DNA from: Odoribacter sp.
GTDB taxonomy: Bacteria; Bacteroidota; Bacteroidia; Bacteroidales; Marinifilaceae
Assembly (NCBI GenBank): GCA_020024465.1
Contig: JAHHTT010000002.1
Location: forward strand, 62,001-126,000
Reading direction: 5' to 3'
Length of the DNA stretch: 64,000 nucleotides
Shown here: one piece after another, positions 49,600 through 57,061 of the stretch
How positions within the stretch are numbered: the first letter of the stretch is position 1
Layout of the letters: each line of letters opens with the position of its first letter
Position numbers and translations under genes: made by a program
Notes under the pieces: generated by a model
Told to the model about the DNA's origin: nothing
The model's input: only the letters and a program-made list of their open reading frames with translations
Databases searched by the model: none

Positions 49600-51312
49600 T
49601 TAGGCTGCAATCTCTTCGGGTTGCGGTTGTTCCTCGGGTTGCGTTACCTTGCGCTCCCTTGCCCGTTCCTGTACCAAGAGGACGGCTTTCTTTTCCTCGA
49701 TGCGCTGGTGACGCTTCTCGTACACCCCGTTGTATTCCCTTTCGATGTTGGCGAGTTCCTCCGGCATGTGCCTGCGTGCGAAGTCAAGCAAGAGGGTCGC
49801 CACGGTGTTGTTCCCGCACGCTCCCTTGAAGTTGGCTACAAGGAAGTCCCTGCGGATGATGGTCTTCATCCTCACGGTGAGGTTTCCGATAATCCCCATC
49901 TTGTCCTCGTCCGTGATATACGGCTTGTCTTCCGCAATCCCCACGGCTGCGAAGTGTTCCTTCCGGAGCGAGGACAGAAGGAAGAAGTACAACATGGTAT
50001 CTTCGTCCGCACTGAACTTGCCGCCCGTGATGTCGGCTTCGAGAATCTGTCTCTTGGTGTCCTCCACCGTGCGTTCGAGTGCGATTTCCTTGTTGCGCTC
50101 GTCCTGCTTCTCCAGTTTCTCCACGGGTGAGAGCGGTGCGGGTGCGGGCGTTCCGTCCGCCGTCCCGGTCTCTGTCACGTTCTCCACGTAACAGAATGTA
50201 ATCTCCTTCTGCCCGATTTTGGCATAGACGGTGATTTCCCCCGCTCCGCTCCTGCGGGTGATTTCCTCCTCCTGCTCCATGTAGTCCGCCCATTGCTGCT
50301 CGTAGCGGGTACGGGCTTCCCCGTAGCGTTCGGGGTCGTTGAAATTTTCGGCTTTGGGTTCTTTGGGGCAGTTTGGAAAGGCGGTGTACCTGTCAAGGGT
50401 CTCCACCTCGTAGCCCGAAGCGGTTAGCCGTTCTACCACCGTCTCGTTGGCGGTGTAGCGGTCACGGCAGAGCGACACCTCCGGCTGGTTCCGCATGATT
50501 TGCACGGCTCGCTCCATGAGGAAAGAGGCGTTCATTTCAGCGAGGCACGTGCGGTTGGCGCAATGCCCGCACCCGCCGTCACGGAACAACAGCAAGTTAT
50601 TGGTGTTGTGTGCGCACGTGGCGCACTCGGTCTTGTCGAAGCGGTAGTATTGCAGGTCGGTGGTGAAGTTCTGTTCGATGCGCCTTGCGACATCGGTGGC
50701 TTTCAGTCCCCGCCAACTGTTATACGTTCCCTCGTCCTGCAAATGCTTCTCGTACACTTCCTTTTGAATGTCCTCCCCGTATCGGCAGATTTCAGCCGCC
50801 ACGCTGATGGTGATTTCATCCGCATCCAAGAGGGCGGCGATTTCGGGGATAAGGGCGGTGAATTTCAGCCGTGTGCGGATGTAGTTCTCGTTCTTTCCGA
50901 AGAGTTGCGCCAAGGTCTGCACGGTGTGGCGTCCGCTCTCGATAAGCCGCTGATAGGCTGCGGCTTCCTCCACGGGTGTCACGTCCTTGCGCTGCAAGTT
51001 CTCGGTAATCGCCATTTCCTCGGCTTCCTCGTCCGACAACTCGGTTACGATTGCCGGAATTTCGTCCCTGCCCGCAATGACGGACGCACGGTAACGGCGT
51101 TCCCCGAAAACAATCCCGTAACGGTCTGTCCCGCCAATGGGTCGCACGGTGATGGGCTGCAACACGCCCTGCCGCTTGATGCTCTCTGCAAGCTCGTAAA
51201 GGCTCGTTTCATCGAAGCGTTTGCGTGGGTTGAAACCGCTCGGCTGAATGTCTGCCAACGCTACCATCGTGATGTTTCTCTCTGCTGCTGATTGATTTGC
51301 TTTTGTCTTCAT
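49600..51312 (-). CDS. ParB/Spo0J-like protein
   Basis: 570 residues. ParB-N domain at about 15-110: VALADIQPSGFNPRKRFDETSLYELAESIKRQGVLQPITVRPIGGTDRYGIVFGERRYRASVIAGRDEIPAIV with the CTP-binding GERRYRA motif, followed by the TENLQRKDVTPVEEAAAYQRLI helix and a helix-turn-helix (VQTLAQLFGKNENYIRTRLKFTALIPEIAALLDA). A middle zinc-type cluster (CATCAHNTNNLLLFRDGGCGHCANRTC) and a long C-terminal region are typical of the larger ParB-like proteins of Bacteroidota ICEs. Possibly acts with the ParA-like TraA, 20 kb away, in maintenance or regulation; this is inference. Confidence 0.88.
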   Translation of the reverse strand: MKTKANQSAAERNITMVALADIQPSGFNPRKRFDETSLYELAESIKRQGVLQPITVRPIGGTDRYGIVFGERRYRASVIAGRDEIPAIVTELSDEEAEEMAITENLQRKDVTPVEEAAAYQRLIESGRHTVQTLAQLFGKNENYIRTRLKFTALIPEIAALLDADEITISVAAEICRYGEDIQKEVYEKHLQDEGTYNSWRGLKATDVARRIEQNFTTDLQYYRFDKTECATCAHNTNNLLLFRDGGCGHCANRTCLAEMNASFLMERAVQIMRNQPEVSLCRDRYTANETVVERLTASGYEVETLDRYTAFPNCPKEPKAENFNDPERYGEARTRYEQQWADYMEQEEEITRRSGAGEITVYAKIGQKEITFCYVENVTETGTADGTPAPAPLSPVEKLEKQDERNKEIALERTVEDTKRQILEADITGGKFSADEDTMLYFFLLSSLRKEHFAAVGIAEDKPYITDEDKMGIIGNLTVRMKTIIRRDFLVANFKGACGNNTVATLLLDFARRHMPEELANIEREYNGVYEKRHQRIEEKKAVLLVQERARERKVTQPEEQPQPEEIAA

Positions 51313-51396
51313 AATCCGTTATTTTTAAGTTAATTGTTTCTAATTGTTCTTTTTGATTTTTGACAAACCGTCCCGTTCGGGCAATCGGTTTCTTTG

Positions 51397-51437
51397 CTAT
51401 CTTTCTTTCCCCGCTCCGGCTCACGAAAGAAAGTAGC
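51397..51437. repeat. CTTTCTTT-type spacer hairpin, copy 4
   Basis: GCTATCTTTCTTTCCCCGC ... GGCTCACGAAAGAAAGTAGC followed by GGGCGGAAAATCCGCCC. Almost the same as copy 3, again directly after a minus-strand gene. Confidence 0.7.
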
Positions 51438-51461
51438 GGGCGGAAAATCCGCCCTTGCGGG

Positions 51462-52010
51462 CTACCTGCGGTTATAGCATACGTTCGCGAACTTCTTCTT
51501 TTGCTCTACCGCCCGTTTGAGGGTGTAGAACGTACCGCCCACGGCTACCGCATCGTAATAGACCATCAGAAAAGCGGAGTTTTCCAAAAGGTAGTCGTTA
51601 CGGCGTAAGAAACAGCCCTCGGTATATCCGTCCTGCAAGGTTACCACTTCATCGGCTTGCGCCAAAATGGTGTCATAACGCCGCTTGTCGGCTTGGGTGT
51701 ACCGTTCGGCTTGTCCCTTGAAGGGGACAACGCATTTCAGCCGGATATGCGGGTATTCCTTTTTGAGGTTCAAGACTTCCTCTGCTGCGATAAGGTCGAA
51801 GCCCTCGCACATTCCCGACAAAAAGGTGTCGTAGCCTTTTTTGATGCAATAACTCTCGATGGCTACAAATGTATCGAACGCCACCTCCCTGAAGAGTTTC
51901 TCACGGTCTGCCGTGAACTTGGCTATACGGTTGGTGCGGTGTCCCGAAAAGGCTACCGTCTTTTCCTTGCTAACGGGTGTTCCGTTTTCTGTCAATGTCC
52001 TTGTTTCCAT
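51462..52010 (-). CDS. SLOG-family protein (DUF1273/YpsA-like)
   Basis: 182 residues from ATG 52010 (METRTLTENGTPVSKEKTVAFSGHRTNRI). SLOG features: VAFSGHR with the first nucleotide-binding strand, YDTFLSGMCEGFDLIAAEEVLNLKKEYPHIRLKCVVPFKGQAERY, and ADEVVTLQDGYTEGCFLRRNDYLLENSAFLMVYYDAVAVGGTFYTLKRAV. SLOG domains bind nucleotides or ADP-ribose-like ligands and occur in phage-defence and ICE contexts. Here it sits among ICE genes of unknown role. Longer upstream frame is rejected because it overlaps the next gene. Confidence 0.82.
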   Translation of the reverse strand: METRTLTENGTPVSKEKTVAFSGHRTNRIAKFTADREKLFREVAFDTFVAIESYCIKKGYDTFLSGMCEGFDLIAAEEVLNLKKEYPHIRLKCVVPFKGQAERYTQADKRRYDTILAQADEVVTLQDGYTEGCFLRRNDYLLENSAFLMVYYDAVAVGGTFYTLKRAVEQKKKFANVCYNRR

Positions 52011-52021
52011 ATCGGTAAATA

Positions 52022-52231
52022 TTAGAATATTAAAAGAATGATTATCAGTACGAACACGAAGCCGACAAACAGCCGCCACGCAAGGGCGAAAACAAGCCGT
52101 GCCACGAAGTAAAACAGAGCCACGACAAGCGACAAGGCGAAAAACCGCCCTGCGGCGGTGGTGAGGAAATAAACCACCGAAGCCCAAAGGATTAAGCGAT
52201 ATATCAGTTTGTAAACGGGTGTCGTTTTCAT
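52022..52231 (-). CDS. Small membrane protein
   Basis: 69 residues, almost entirely hydrophobic: LIYRLILWASVVYFLTTAAG and FFALSLVVALFYFVARLVFALAWRLFVGFVFVLIIILLI, two to three membrane helices. Starts 42 bp after the upstream gene and ends 11 bp before the SLOG gene, compatible with an operon. No function can be given. Confidence 0.55.
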   Translation of the reverse strand: MKTTPVYKLIYRLILWASVVYFLTTAAGRFFALSLVVALFYFVARLVFALAWRLFVGFVFVLIIILLIF

Positions 52232-52273
52232 GTTCTTGGGTATTGTCGGGCGGATTGCTCCACCCGTGGTTCT

Positions 52274-52924
52274 TTAACAGTTCCCTTTCGGGATATAGCG
52301 GTTATCGGCTATCAGCCGGAAAGTGTCATAATCAGCCGTTCCCCGATAACTTAGGGACAGTTCAAAAGAGAGGTGTCCTTCCTCTATGTAGAACGTGAAG
52401 CGCAAGCCGTTGCGGGTTATCGTCCCTTTTGAACGGTTTCTCCCTTCCCATCTTACGGGTTCGTTCTCGATACTTTTCAAGAAGTCGGCTACTTTTTTCG
52501 AGTTCTCCGCATTTTCCTGCTCCACCTGCCTGTATATCTGCGTGCAGTAGTTTATCCAATCGTTTATTTTCTTGGCGGTGAACACGCCGATATTGCACGG
52601 TTTTTCATATTGGTTACCCGCCCTTTCGATGTCGTAGCGGTTGACATACTCAAAATGCTCCATGTCGGTGGCTATCCTGTATTTGTTCTCTTTGTTTATC
52701 TTGTACACATGGAAACGGATGCCGTTGTACGTGAACTCTATGCGCACGCCGTAAAATGCGGGGTATTCACCGCTTACCACGTGGTAGCCGTATTCCGCTT
52801 GGGGTATGTACTTCCTTACCTCCTGCATGAGTGGAGACAGTTCTTTTTTTGCCTGTTCCACCTTCTCGGTAAACATAGCTTTTATGTTTAACCCGTTAAA
52901 TTCCTTTTCCGATAATGTTTTCAT
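52274..52924 (-). CDS. Hypothetical ICE protein
   Basis: 216 residues: MKTLSEKEFNGLNIKAMFTEKVEQAKKELSPLMQEVRKYIPQAEYGYHVVSGEYPAFYGVRIEFTYNGIRFHVYKIN..., then YDIERAGNQYEKPCNIGVFTAKKINDWINYCTQIYRQVEQENAENSKKVADFLKSIENE. Alpha/beta, cytoplasmic. No family recognised. Between ardC and the small membrane protein in a minus-strand run with short gaps. Confidence 0.65.
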   Translation of the reverse strand: MKTLSEKEFNGLNIKAMFTEKVEQAKKELSPLMQEVRKYIPQAEYGYHVVSGEYPAFYGVRIEFTYNGIRFHVYKINKENKYRIATDMEHFEYVNRYDIERAGNQYEKPCNIGVFTAKKINDWINYCTQIYRQVEQENAENSKKVADFLKSIENEPVRWEGRNRSKGTITRNGLRFTFYIEEGHLSFELSLSYRGTADYDTFRLIADNRYIPKGNC

Positions 52925-52994
52925 CGTCTTATGTCTTTAGTGGGGCGGACTGCTCCGCCCGTTGGTTTATACTCTTGTTCCTTTGCTGTCCCGC

Positions 52995-53969
52995 TTAGGC
53001 TGCTGCGGGTTCGTTTATCGGTTCGGTTACCTTGTCGGCAATCATCTTCGCCGCCTTGTTCACGTCCCCCAATATCTCCACCAAAAAGGCGGGTTCTTCC
53101 CTTAGCTTGGTGAGCCAGTGTTTCAGATAGGCGGCGTTGTTCTCCTGCGGTGCGGCTGCGTAGCCGAAGAACGCACCGCAAAGGGCTGCGGTAAGTTCGG
53201 CGACAAGTTCCTCACGGGCATAGAGCGCATCCCCGAAGAAGCTGCCGAACGTGCGGTTCAGCCGTTGGGGGCTTCCCGTGCTGTGCGCCATCTCGTGCAG
53301 AAGTGTGCCGTAATATTCCGCTCCCTGCGGGAACTGCTCACGCTGCGGGCAAACGATATGGTCGGAAGAGGGCGAATAGTAGGCACTGTCCGAATACTGC
53401 ACCTTGATAGGGCAATACCAATTTTGCAGATAGACAAGCTCGTCCAACGCCTCGTAAATCATCCCGTCCGAATAGTCTTCGGGTTGCTCCCCCTTTTTCA
53501 TACGCTCGTAGCGTTCGGGCTGCTTTTCGGCAAAATCGGTCTGGTCGATGTTGAAGACATTGTAATACTTCATCTGCGGGATGACCTTGTAATTTTCCTG
53601 CTCGGTTGCGGGCAGCTTGCGGTATTCCTCGTACTTGATTGTCTTTTTCGTTTCCTTGTGTACCACGAACTTAAACCAATAATAGACGGGAAACGAGCGT
53701 GCGCCCTTGCAAACACTTAAATCCTCTTCCTTCGCTTGGTTGAACGTGAGGAACACGGGCAAAGTGAATTTCATAAACTCGGTGTAGAACAATAACATCA
53801 AGACATTTCCGCCGTTATAGACCGTCCCTCTGATGTTGCGGGGCAAACCTTGTTCAAGGCTCGCAATCCACGGTTTTTGCCAATCCGTTTTCAAGCACTC
53901 GATTTTCTTGATTAACAAATCGGTGAACATCGGTGCAATCTTTTCGATAGTGTTGTTCGTTGTTGCCAT
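52995..53969 (-). CDS. ardC: ArdC-like antirestriction protein (ssDNA-binding + zincin)
   Basis: 324 residues. N-terminal ArdC domain (FTDLLIKKIECLKTDWQKPWIASLEQGLPRNIRGTVYNGGNVLMLLF ... FLTFNQAKEEDLSVCKGARSFPVYYWFKF), then a zincin-like metallopeptidase with HEMAH at 225-229 and ELVAELTAALCGAFFGY providing the third ligand. ArdC proteins bind single-stranded DNA and protect incoming conjugative DNA from restriction. First gene of the minus-strand block; a 183-bp palindrome lies about 55 bp upstream of its start. Confidence 0.88.
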   Translation of the reverse strand: MATTNNTIEKIAPMFTDLLIKKIECLKTDWQKPWIASLEQGLPRNIRGTVYNGGNVLMLLFYTEFMKFTLPVFLTFNQAKEEDLSVCKGARSFPVYYWFKFVVHKETKKTIKYEEYRKLPATEQENYKVIPQMKYYNVFNIDQTDFAEKQPERYERMKKGEQPEDYSDGMIYEALDELVYLQNWYCPIKVQYSDSAYYSPSSDHIVCPQREQFPQGAEYYGTLLHEMAHSTGSPQRLNRTFGSFFGDALYAREELVAELTAALCGAFFGYAAAPQENNAAYLKHWLTKLREEPAFLVEILGDVNKAAKMIADKVTEPINEPAAA

Positions 53970-54024
53970 AACTCACAAATTTTAATCGTTATTACTCTGT
54001 TTTCATCGCTTGTCGCCCCAACCA

Positions 54025-54207
54025 ATTTTTTTCCCTTGGCTGATTGGGAAGAACATTGACCATCATTGATAGCGGAAAAGGTGAATTGCAACCATCTGAA
54101 AAAATGGTAAATACTACCCGCAGGGTGGAGATTTGGCATTTTTTGCGGATTTGCTTTCACCTCCGCCTACCTTCGTCAATGTTTTTCCAATCAGCTTAGG
54201 GAAAAAT
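54025..54207. repeat. 183-bp imperfect palindrome upstream of ardC
   Basis: The whole stretch folds back on itself: ATTTTTTTCCCTTGGCTG at the left pairs with CAGCTTAGGGAAAAAT at the right; inner parts GATTGGGAAGAACATTGAC / GTCAATGTTTTTCCAATC, AGGTGAA / TTCACCT, AAAAAATGG / GCATTTTTT, and an apex ACCC GCA GGGT at 54116-54126. It codes for nothing. Arms of about 85-90 bp could make a cruciform or, in single-stranded DNA, one long hairpin. Confidence 0.7.
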
Positions 54208-54687
54208 GCCCTGTCAGTCTATTCCATTCAATGGTAAGTTACTTGCCGGGTGCGGGAAAAAGAAGCCTTCCGGAGAGCCGGGAACGCCCGTTTCCCAAGG
54301 CAAGGAGATACGGGCGGGAGAAGTATATGGGAGGACGGTCAGCTTCCGGCTGCCGGACAAACGCCGGGGAACTCTTTCGGGCGGCACGGACGGACGTGTT
54401 CCGTTTGTCCTTCCGCCCCGATGTCCGGCTTCGGCCATGCAGCCTGCCGGAATGGTCGGAAACGGACGCCGGGACGGGACAGCCCGTGCGCCAAGGTGTA
54501 AGCGCAAGACTGTGAAAGCCCTTTCACCCACGTTAGGGATTGCAGGGGAAAGCCCACAGCATAGCGAGGACTTGCAGCAGAAAGCCCGACCCGAAGGGGA
54601 ACGCCCAAACAACCACCCGCAGAACTGCTTTTAAGCATACCTTGAAAAAAGGAAGACCGAATATTCCGAAGTTTTGCCCTTATGATA

Positions 54688-54695
54688 TATATTTG
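54688..54695 (+). promoter_or_regulatory. -7 box reading into array 2
   Basis: TATATTTG, an exact TAnnTTTG match, 45 bp before the attI-like junction; comparable to the cassette promoter of an integron. Confidence 0.6.
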
Positions 54696-54710
54696 TAATT
54701 GAGCGAAGAT

Positions 54711-54741
54711 AATAGCGGAAAATGTAGATAATTACATGTTA
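54711..54741 (+). other. attI-like site 2
   Basis: 31-bp core AATAGCGG ... GATAATTACATGTTA, aligned with 12599-12629 and 59341-59371. The first cassette begins at its TTA. Confidence 0.65.
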
Positions 54742-54747
54742 GTGATT

Positions 54748-55374
54748 ATGAATCAAAAAAAGGAAATATTAGAAAAATTGGCTTTCATAAGACGCCATAA
54801 AGAATTTGCATCTTTTGGAGTAAAGGAACAAGAGGTATCTTATAATCCTTGTCTATCTGAAGAAGATATTAAGGAGTTTGAGCATAAACATTGTATAACT
54901 CTTCCTGATGATTACAGAACTTTTATTTCTGAAATAGGAAATGGAGGTTTTGGACCGGGATATGGATTATTGCCTCTTGATAAAGCTATTGTTGATTTCA
55001 AATTAAGAGACAAACCTAATATTTCCTTGAATGAAAAATTCCCATATCAAGATAGTTGGAATGAAGAATGGATAACCTCCTTTAATTGGAACGAGGGATA
55101 CCCGGAAACGGAAATTGTTAATGCGTATATTAGTACCGCACATATTGCAGGCTGTCTGCAAATAAGTCATTTCGGACATGGATGTACATTTCTATTGGTG
55201 GTGAATGGAAATGAAAAAGGACATATTTGGTTTGATGGACGAGCTGATTATAGTGGACTTGTACCGAAATTAAAAGATGGGCAAAGAATATCATTTATAG
55301 AATGGTATGTAACCTTTCTTGATATGGAAATTGAGAACATAAATGAATCACTAACAAACAGCACTACCGCTTAA
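54748..55374 (+). CDS. Array 2, cassette 1: SMI1/KNR4 (SUKH-1) immunity protein
   Basis: 208 residues from ATG 54748; an earlier ATG at 54736 lies inside the attI-like core. SUKH features: LSEEDIKEFEHKHCITLPDDYRTFISEIGNGGFGPGYGLLPLDKAI, then TEIVNAYISTAHIAGCLQISHFGHGCTFLLVVNGNEKGHIWFDGRADYSGLVP, FIEWYVTFLDMEIENI. The stop codon lies inside the attC-like site, which encodes the last residues (LTNSTTA). Cassette ends TTAGTGATT / AATCACTAA are exact complements, although this cassette is next to an attI-like site and not next to another cassette. Confidence 0.9.
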   Translation: MNQKKEILEKLAFIRRHKEFASFGVKEQEVSYNPCLSEEDIKEFEHKHCITLPDDYRTFISEIGNGGFGPGYGLLPLDKAIVDFKLRDKPNISLNEKFPYQDSWNEEWITSFNWNEGYPETEIVNAYISTAHIAGCLQISHFGHGCTFLLVVNGNEKGHIWFDGRADYSGLVPKLKDGQRISFIEWYVTFLDMEIENINESLTNSTTA

Positions 55375-55396
55375 AGCAGAACGCTGACAAACATTA
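55352..55396 (+). repeat. attC-like palindrome, array 2, site 1
   Basis: TAACAAACAGC ... CCGCTTAAAGCAG ... GCTGACAAACATTA, second class. 45 bp. Confidence 0.85.
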
Positions 55397-55419
55397 GCAA
55401 CCCTGTAAATACAAATTAT

Positions 55420-56343
55420 ATGTTCATTGAAAAATTAAATCAATATACAGAAGAACAGATTATCGGATTAAAGAATGAAGATAATAAGTTGCGATTGTTG
55501 ATAGAAGAACAACCTGACATAGAGAAATTGAAACTTCTAAAAGAAGCTATAATCAATGAAACGACAGAAGTAACATTGGTAATGCGTTCAAATAACAACA
55601 ATCTGATTGCTTTCTCCTATTTTGAATGTATAAGTGACAATATAATAGGAGTTGAATCGTATAATTACACCGAGAATATTCTGAAAACAATTGAAGGAAT
55701 TTCAATATTCAGAAATTTGAGGAGTATAGTTATTGATGCACTATATGATAATAAACTCTGTATTGACGAACTTGTTTCATTGGAGAAACTGGAAGAACTC
55801 TGTATGAGTTTTTATCCTATAACGAAATATCAATATCCTACATTGAACAAGCTGAACAGACTGAAACGATTAAAAATAAAAGGGTTAGATTCGAACATGT
55901 TGTCCTGCTTACCAAACTTGGAAACATTAACTTGTTTTAATTTAAAGGATGGGACACATTTAGGTATTAAGGCACCAAATTTAAGAAGCATAGATATATA
56001 CCGTTCTCCGAAAATATTGAATCTTAATTTTTTATTGGACTTGAAAGAACTAAGATCTATTGGTTTAGACGGACTTAGCAATGTTGAAGAAATGCCGGAT
56101 TTAAGCAGCCTTCATTCTTTAACCGGTATGTCTCTTGCCAATATGAAACGGTTACAAAGTTTTCCTTTATATCACGAGAATTTAAAAAACTTACTATTAC
56201 AATTGCCTTTTGATGTATTGGATAATATAATTCCTGAAAATCTTCCTAACCTCAAGCATATAAGTGTAAATTTGGGAAGTGATAAAAAAAACGGAATGGT
56301 ATTAGATAGATTCAAGGGTATTTGTGAAGTTGGTATATGGTAA
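55420..56343 (+). CDS. Array 2, cassette 2: leucine-rich-repeat protein
   Basis: 307 residues. From about 95 on, repeats such as ISIFRNLRSIVIDAL, LVSLEKLEELCMSFY, LNKLNRLKRLKIKGL, LSCLPNLETLTCFNL, KAPNLRSIDIYRS, LLDLKELRSIGLDGL, LSSLHSLTGMSLANM, ENLPNLKHISVNLG: at least eight LRRs. No signal peptide. Similar in kind to cassette 6 of array 1 but not a close copy. Likely a toxin-binding immunity protein. Cassette ends TTAGCAACC / GATTGCTGA complement with small mismatches; TAAC has become TGAC. Confidence 0.78.
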   Translation: MFIEKLNQYTEEQIIGLKNEDNKLRLLIEEQPDIEKLKLLKEAIINETTEVTLVMRSNNNNLIAFSYFECISDNIIGVESYNYTENILKTIEGISIFRNLRSIVIDALYDNKLCIDELVSLEKLEELCMSFYPITKYQYPTLNKLNRLKRLKIKGLDSNMLSCLPNLETLTCFNLKDGTHLGIKAPNLRSIDIYRSPKILNLNFLLDLKELRSIGLDGLSNVEEMPDLSSLHSLTGMSLANMKRLQSFPLYHENLKNLLLQLPFDVLDNIIPENLPNLKHISVNLGSDKKNGMVLDRFKGICEVGIW

Positions 56344-56357
56344 AAAAACAAGATTGC

Positions 56358-56402
56358 TGACAAACAGATGAAACATTTAAAGCGGAACGCTACAAAACAT
56401 TA
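56358..56402 (+). repeat. attC-like palindrome, array 2, site 2 (diverged)
   Basis: TGACAAACAGATGAAACATTTAA ... GCGGAACGCTACAAAACATTA. The left core is TGAC and pairing of the arms is weaker than elsewhere, so it may be less active. Confidence 0.7.
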
Positions 56403-56416
56403 TAACCAATCATATC

Positions 56417-56965
56417 ATGATAACGCTATATAAACAAATTGAAACAAAAGGTCTATACTACAAGGAAATGTGGTATGAAAATGCCGATAAGGTTCTAATT
56501 GAGCATTCTGGAAAAGTTGGATATGTTGGAACTATTGCGAAAACAAGTATGACAGAGAAAGAAGCAGCTATACGTTTACAGGATTTTAGTAATGTATGTG
56601 CGAGTGAAGGATATACAAAGTTGTCCGAAAATCAATTATGTACGATAGTAGTTCAATATCTATTGAAAAGCAAGGATGGAAACAAACGGGATAAATGGTT
56701 AAAAGACAAAGTTTCAGAGTATCTAAAAGAACATTTGGGCTGGCGAGGTATAGGTGTAGTCGAAAGTTTTGCAATAGATAACGGCAAATTGAATATTTAT
56801 TGTATAGTCGTGGAGGAAGAACGGGCTGTATCCGCAATCAAATCATGCCTTAAAACATATCGGCTGGATTTGACACATGCGATTATCGCCGCCCGAAACT
56901 GGGATGATGAAGGCTTTAGGGTGAAATACTCTTATAAGCCTATTAATGATTTTTCGGTGATATGA
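56417..56965 (+). CDS. Array 2, cassette 3: protein of unknown family
   Basis: 182 residues. The N-terminus (YYKEMWYENADKVLIEHSGKVGYVGTIAKTSMTEKEAAIRLQDFSNVCASEGYTKL) is like a WGR-type small domain; the rest (DKWLKDKVSEYLKEHLGWRGIGVVESFAIDNGKLNIYCIVVEEERAVSAIKSCL) is alpha/beta. Cytoplasmic. Function unknown; probable immunity from position. Cassette ends TTATAACCA / TGATTATAA complement with one wobble-type difference. Confidence 0.68.
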   Translation: MITLYKQIETKGLYYKEMWYENADKVLIEHSGKVGYVGTIAKTSMTEKEAAIRLQDFSNVCASEGYTKLSENQLCTIVVQYLLKSKDGNKRDKWLKDKVSEYLKEHLGWRGIGVVESFAIDNGKLNIYCIVVEEERAVSAIKSCLKTYRLDLTHAIIAARNWDDEGFRVKYSYKPINDFSVI

Positions 56966-56972
56966 TTGATTA

Positions 56973-57019
56973 TAACAAACAGCAAGCCGACTGAACAAGC
57001 GGAAGGTTGCCGAACATTA
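56973..57019 (+). repeat. attC-like palindrome, array 2, site 3
   Basis: TAACAAACAGCAAGCCGACTG ... GCGGAAGGTTGCCGAACATTA; the left GCAA and right TTGC change together compared with GCA/TGC in other sites. 47 bp. Confidence 0.82.
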
Positions 57020-57032
57020 CGACTCTTTTCCG

Positions 57033-57040
57033 TAACTTTG
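57033..57040 (+). promoter_or_regulatory. -7 box inside the KAP cassette
   Basis: TAACTTTG, 14 bp after the attC-like site and 22 bp before the chosen ATG at 57062. It suggests that this cassette brings its own promoter. Confidence 0.6.
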
Positions 57041-57061
57041 AAACCTCTAATGAACATGGTT

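Larger units (their letters stand above)
54391..54741 (+). repeat. Direct repeat A: cassette platform (copy 1)
   Basis: 351 bp nearly identical to 59019-59371. It starts CGGACGTGTTCCGTTTGTCC, contains a GC-rich non-coding part, then an AT-rich part with a promoter box, and ends in the attI-like core. Directly followed by array 2. Confidence 0.88.
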
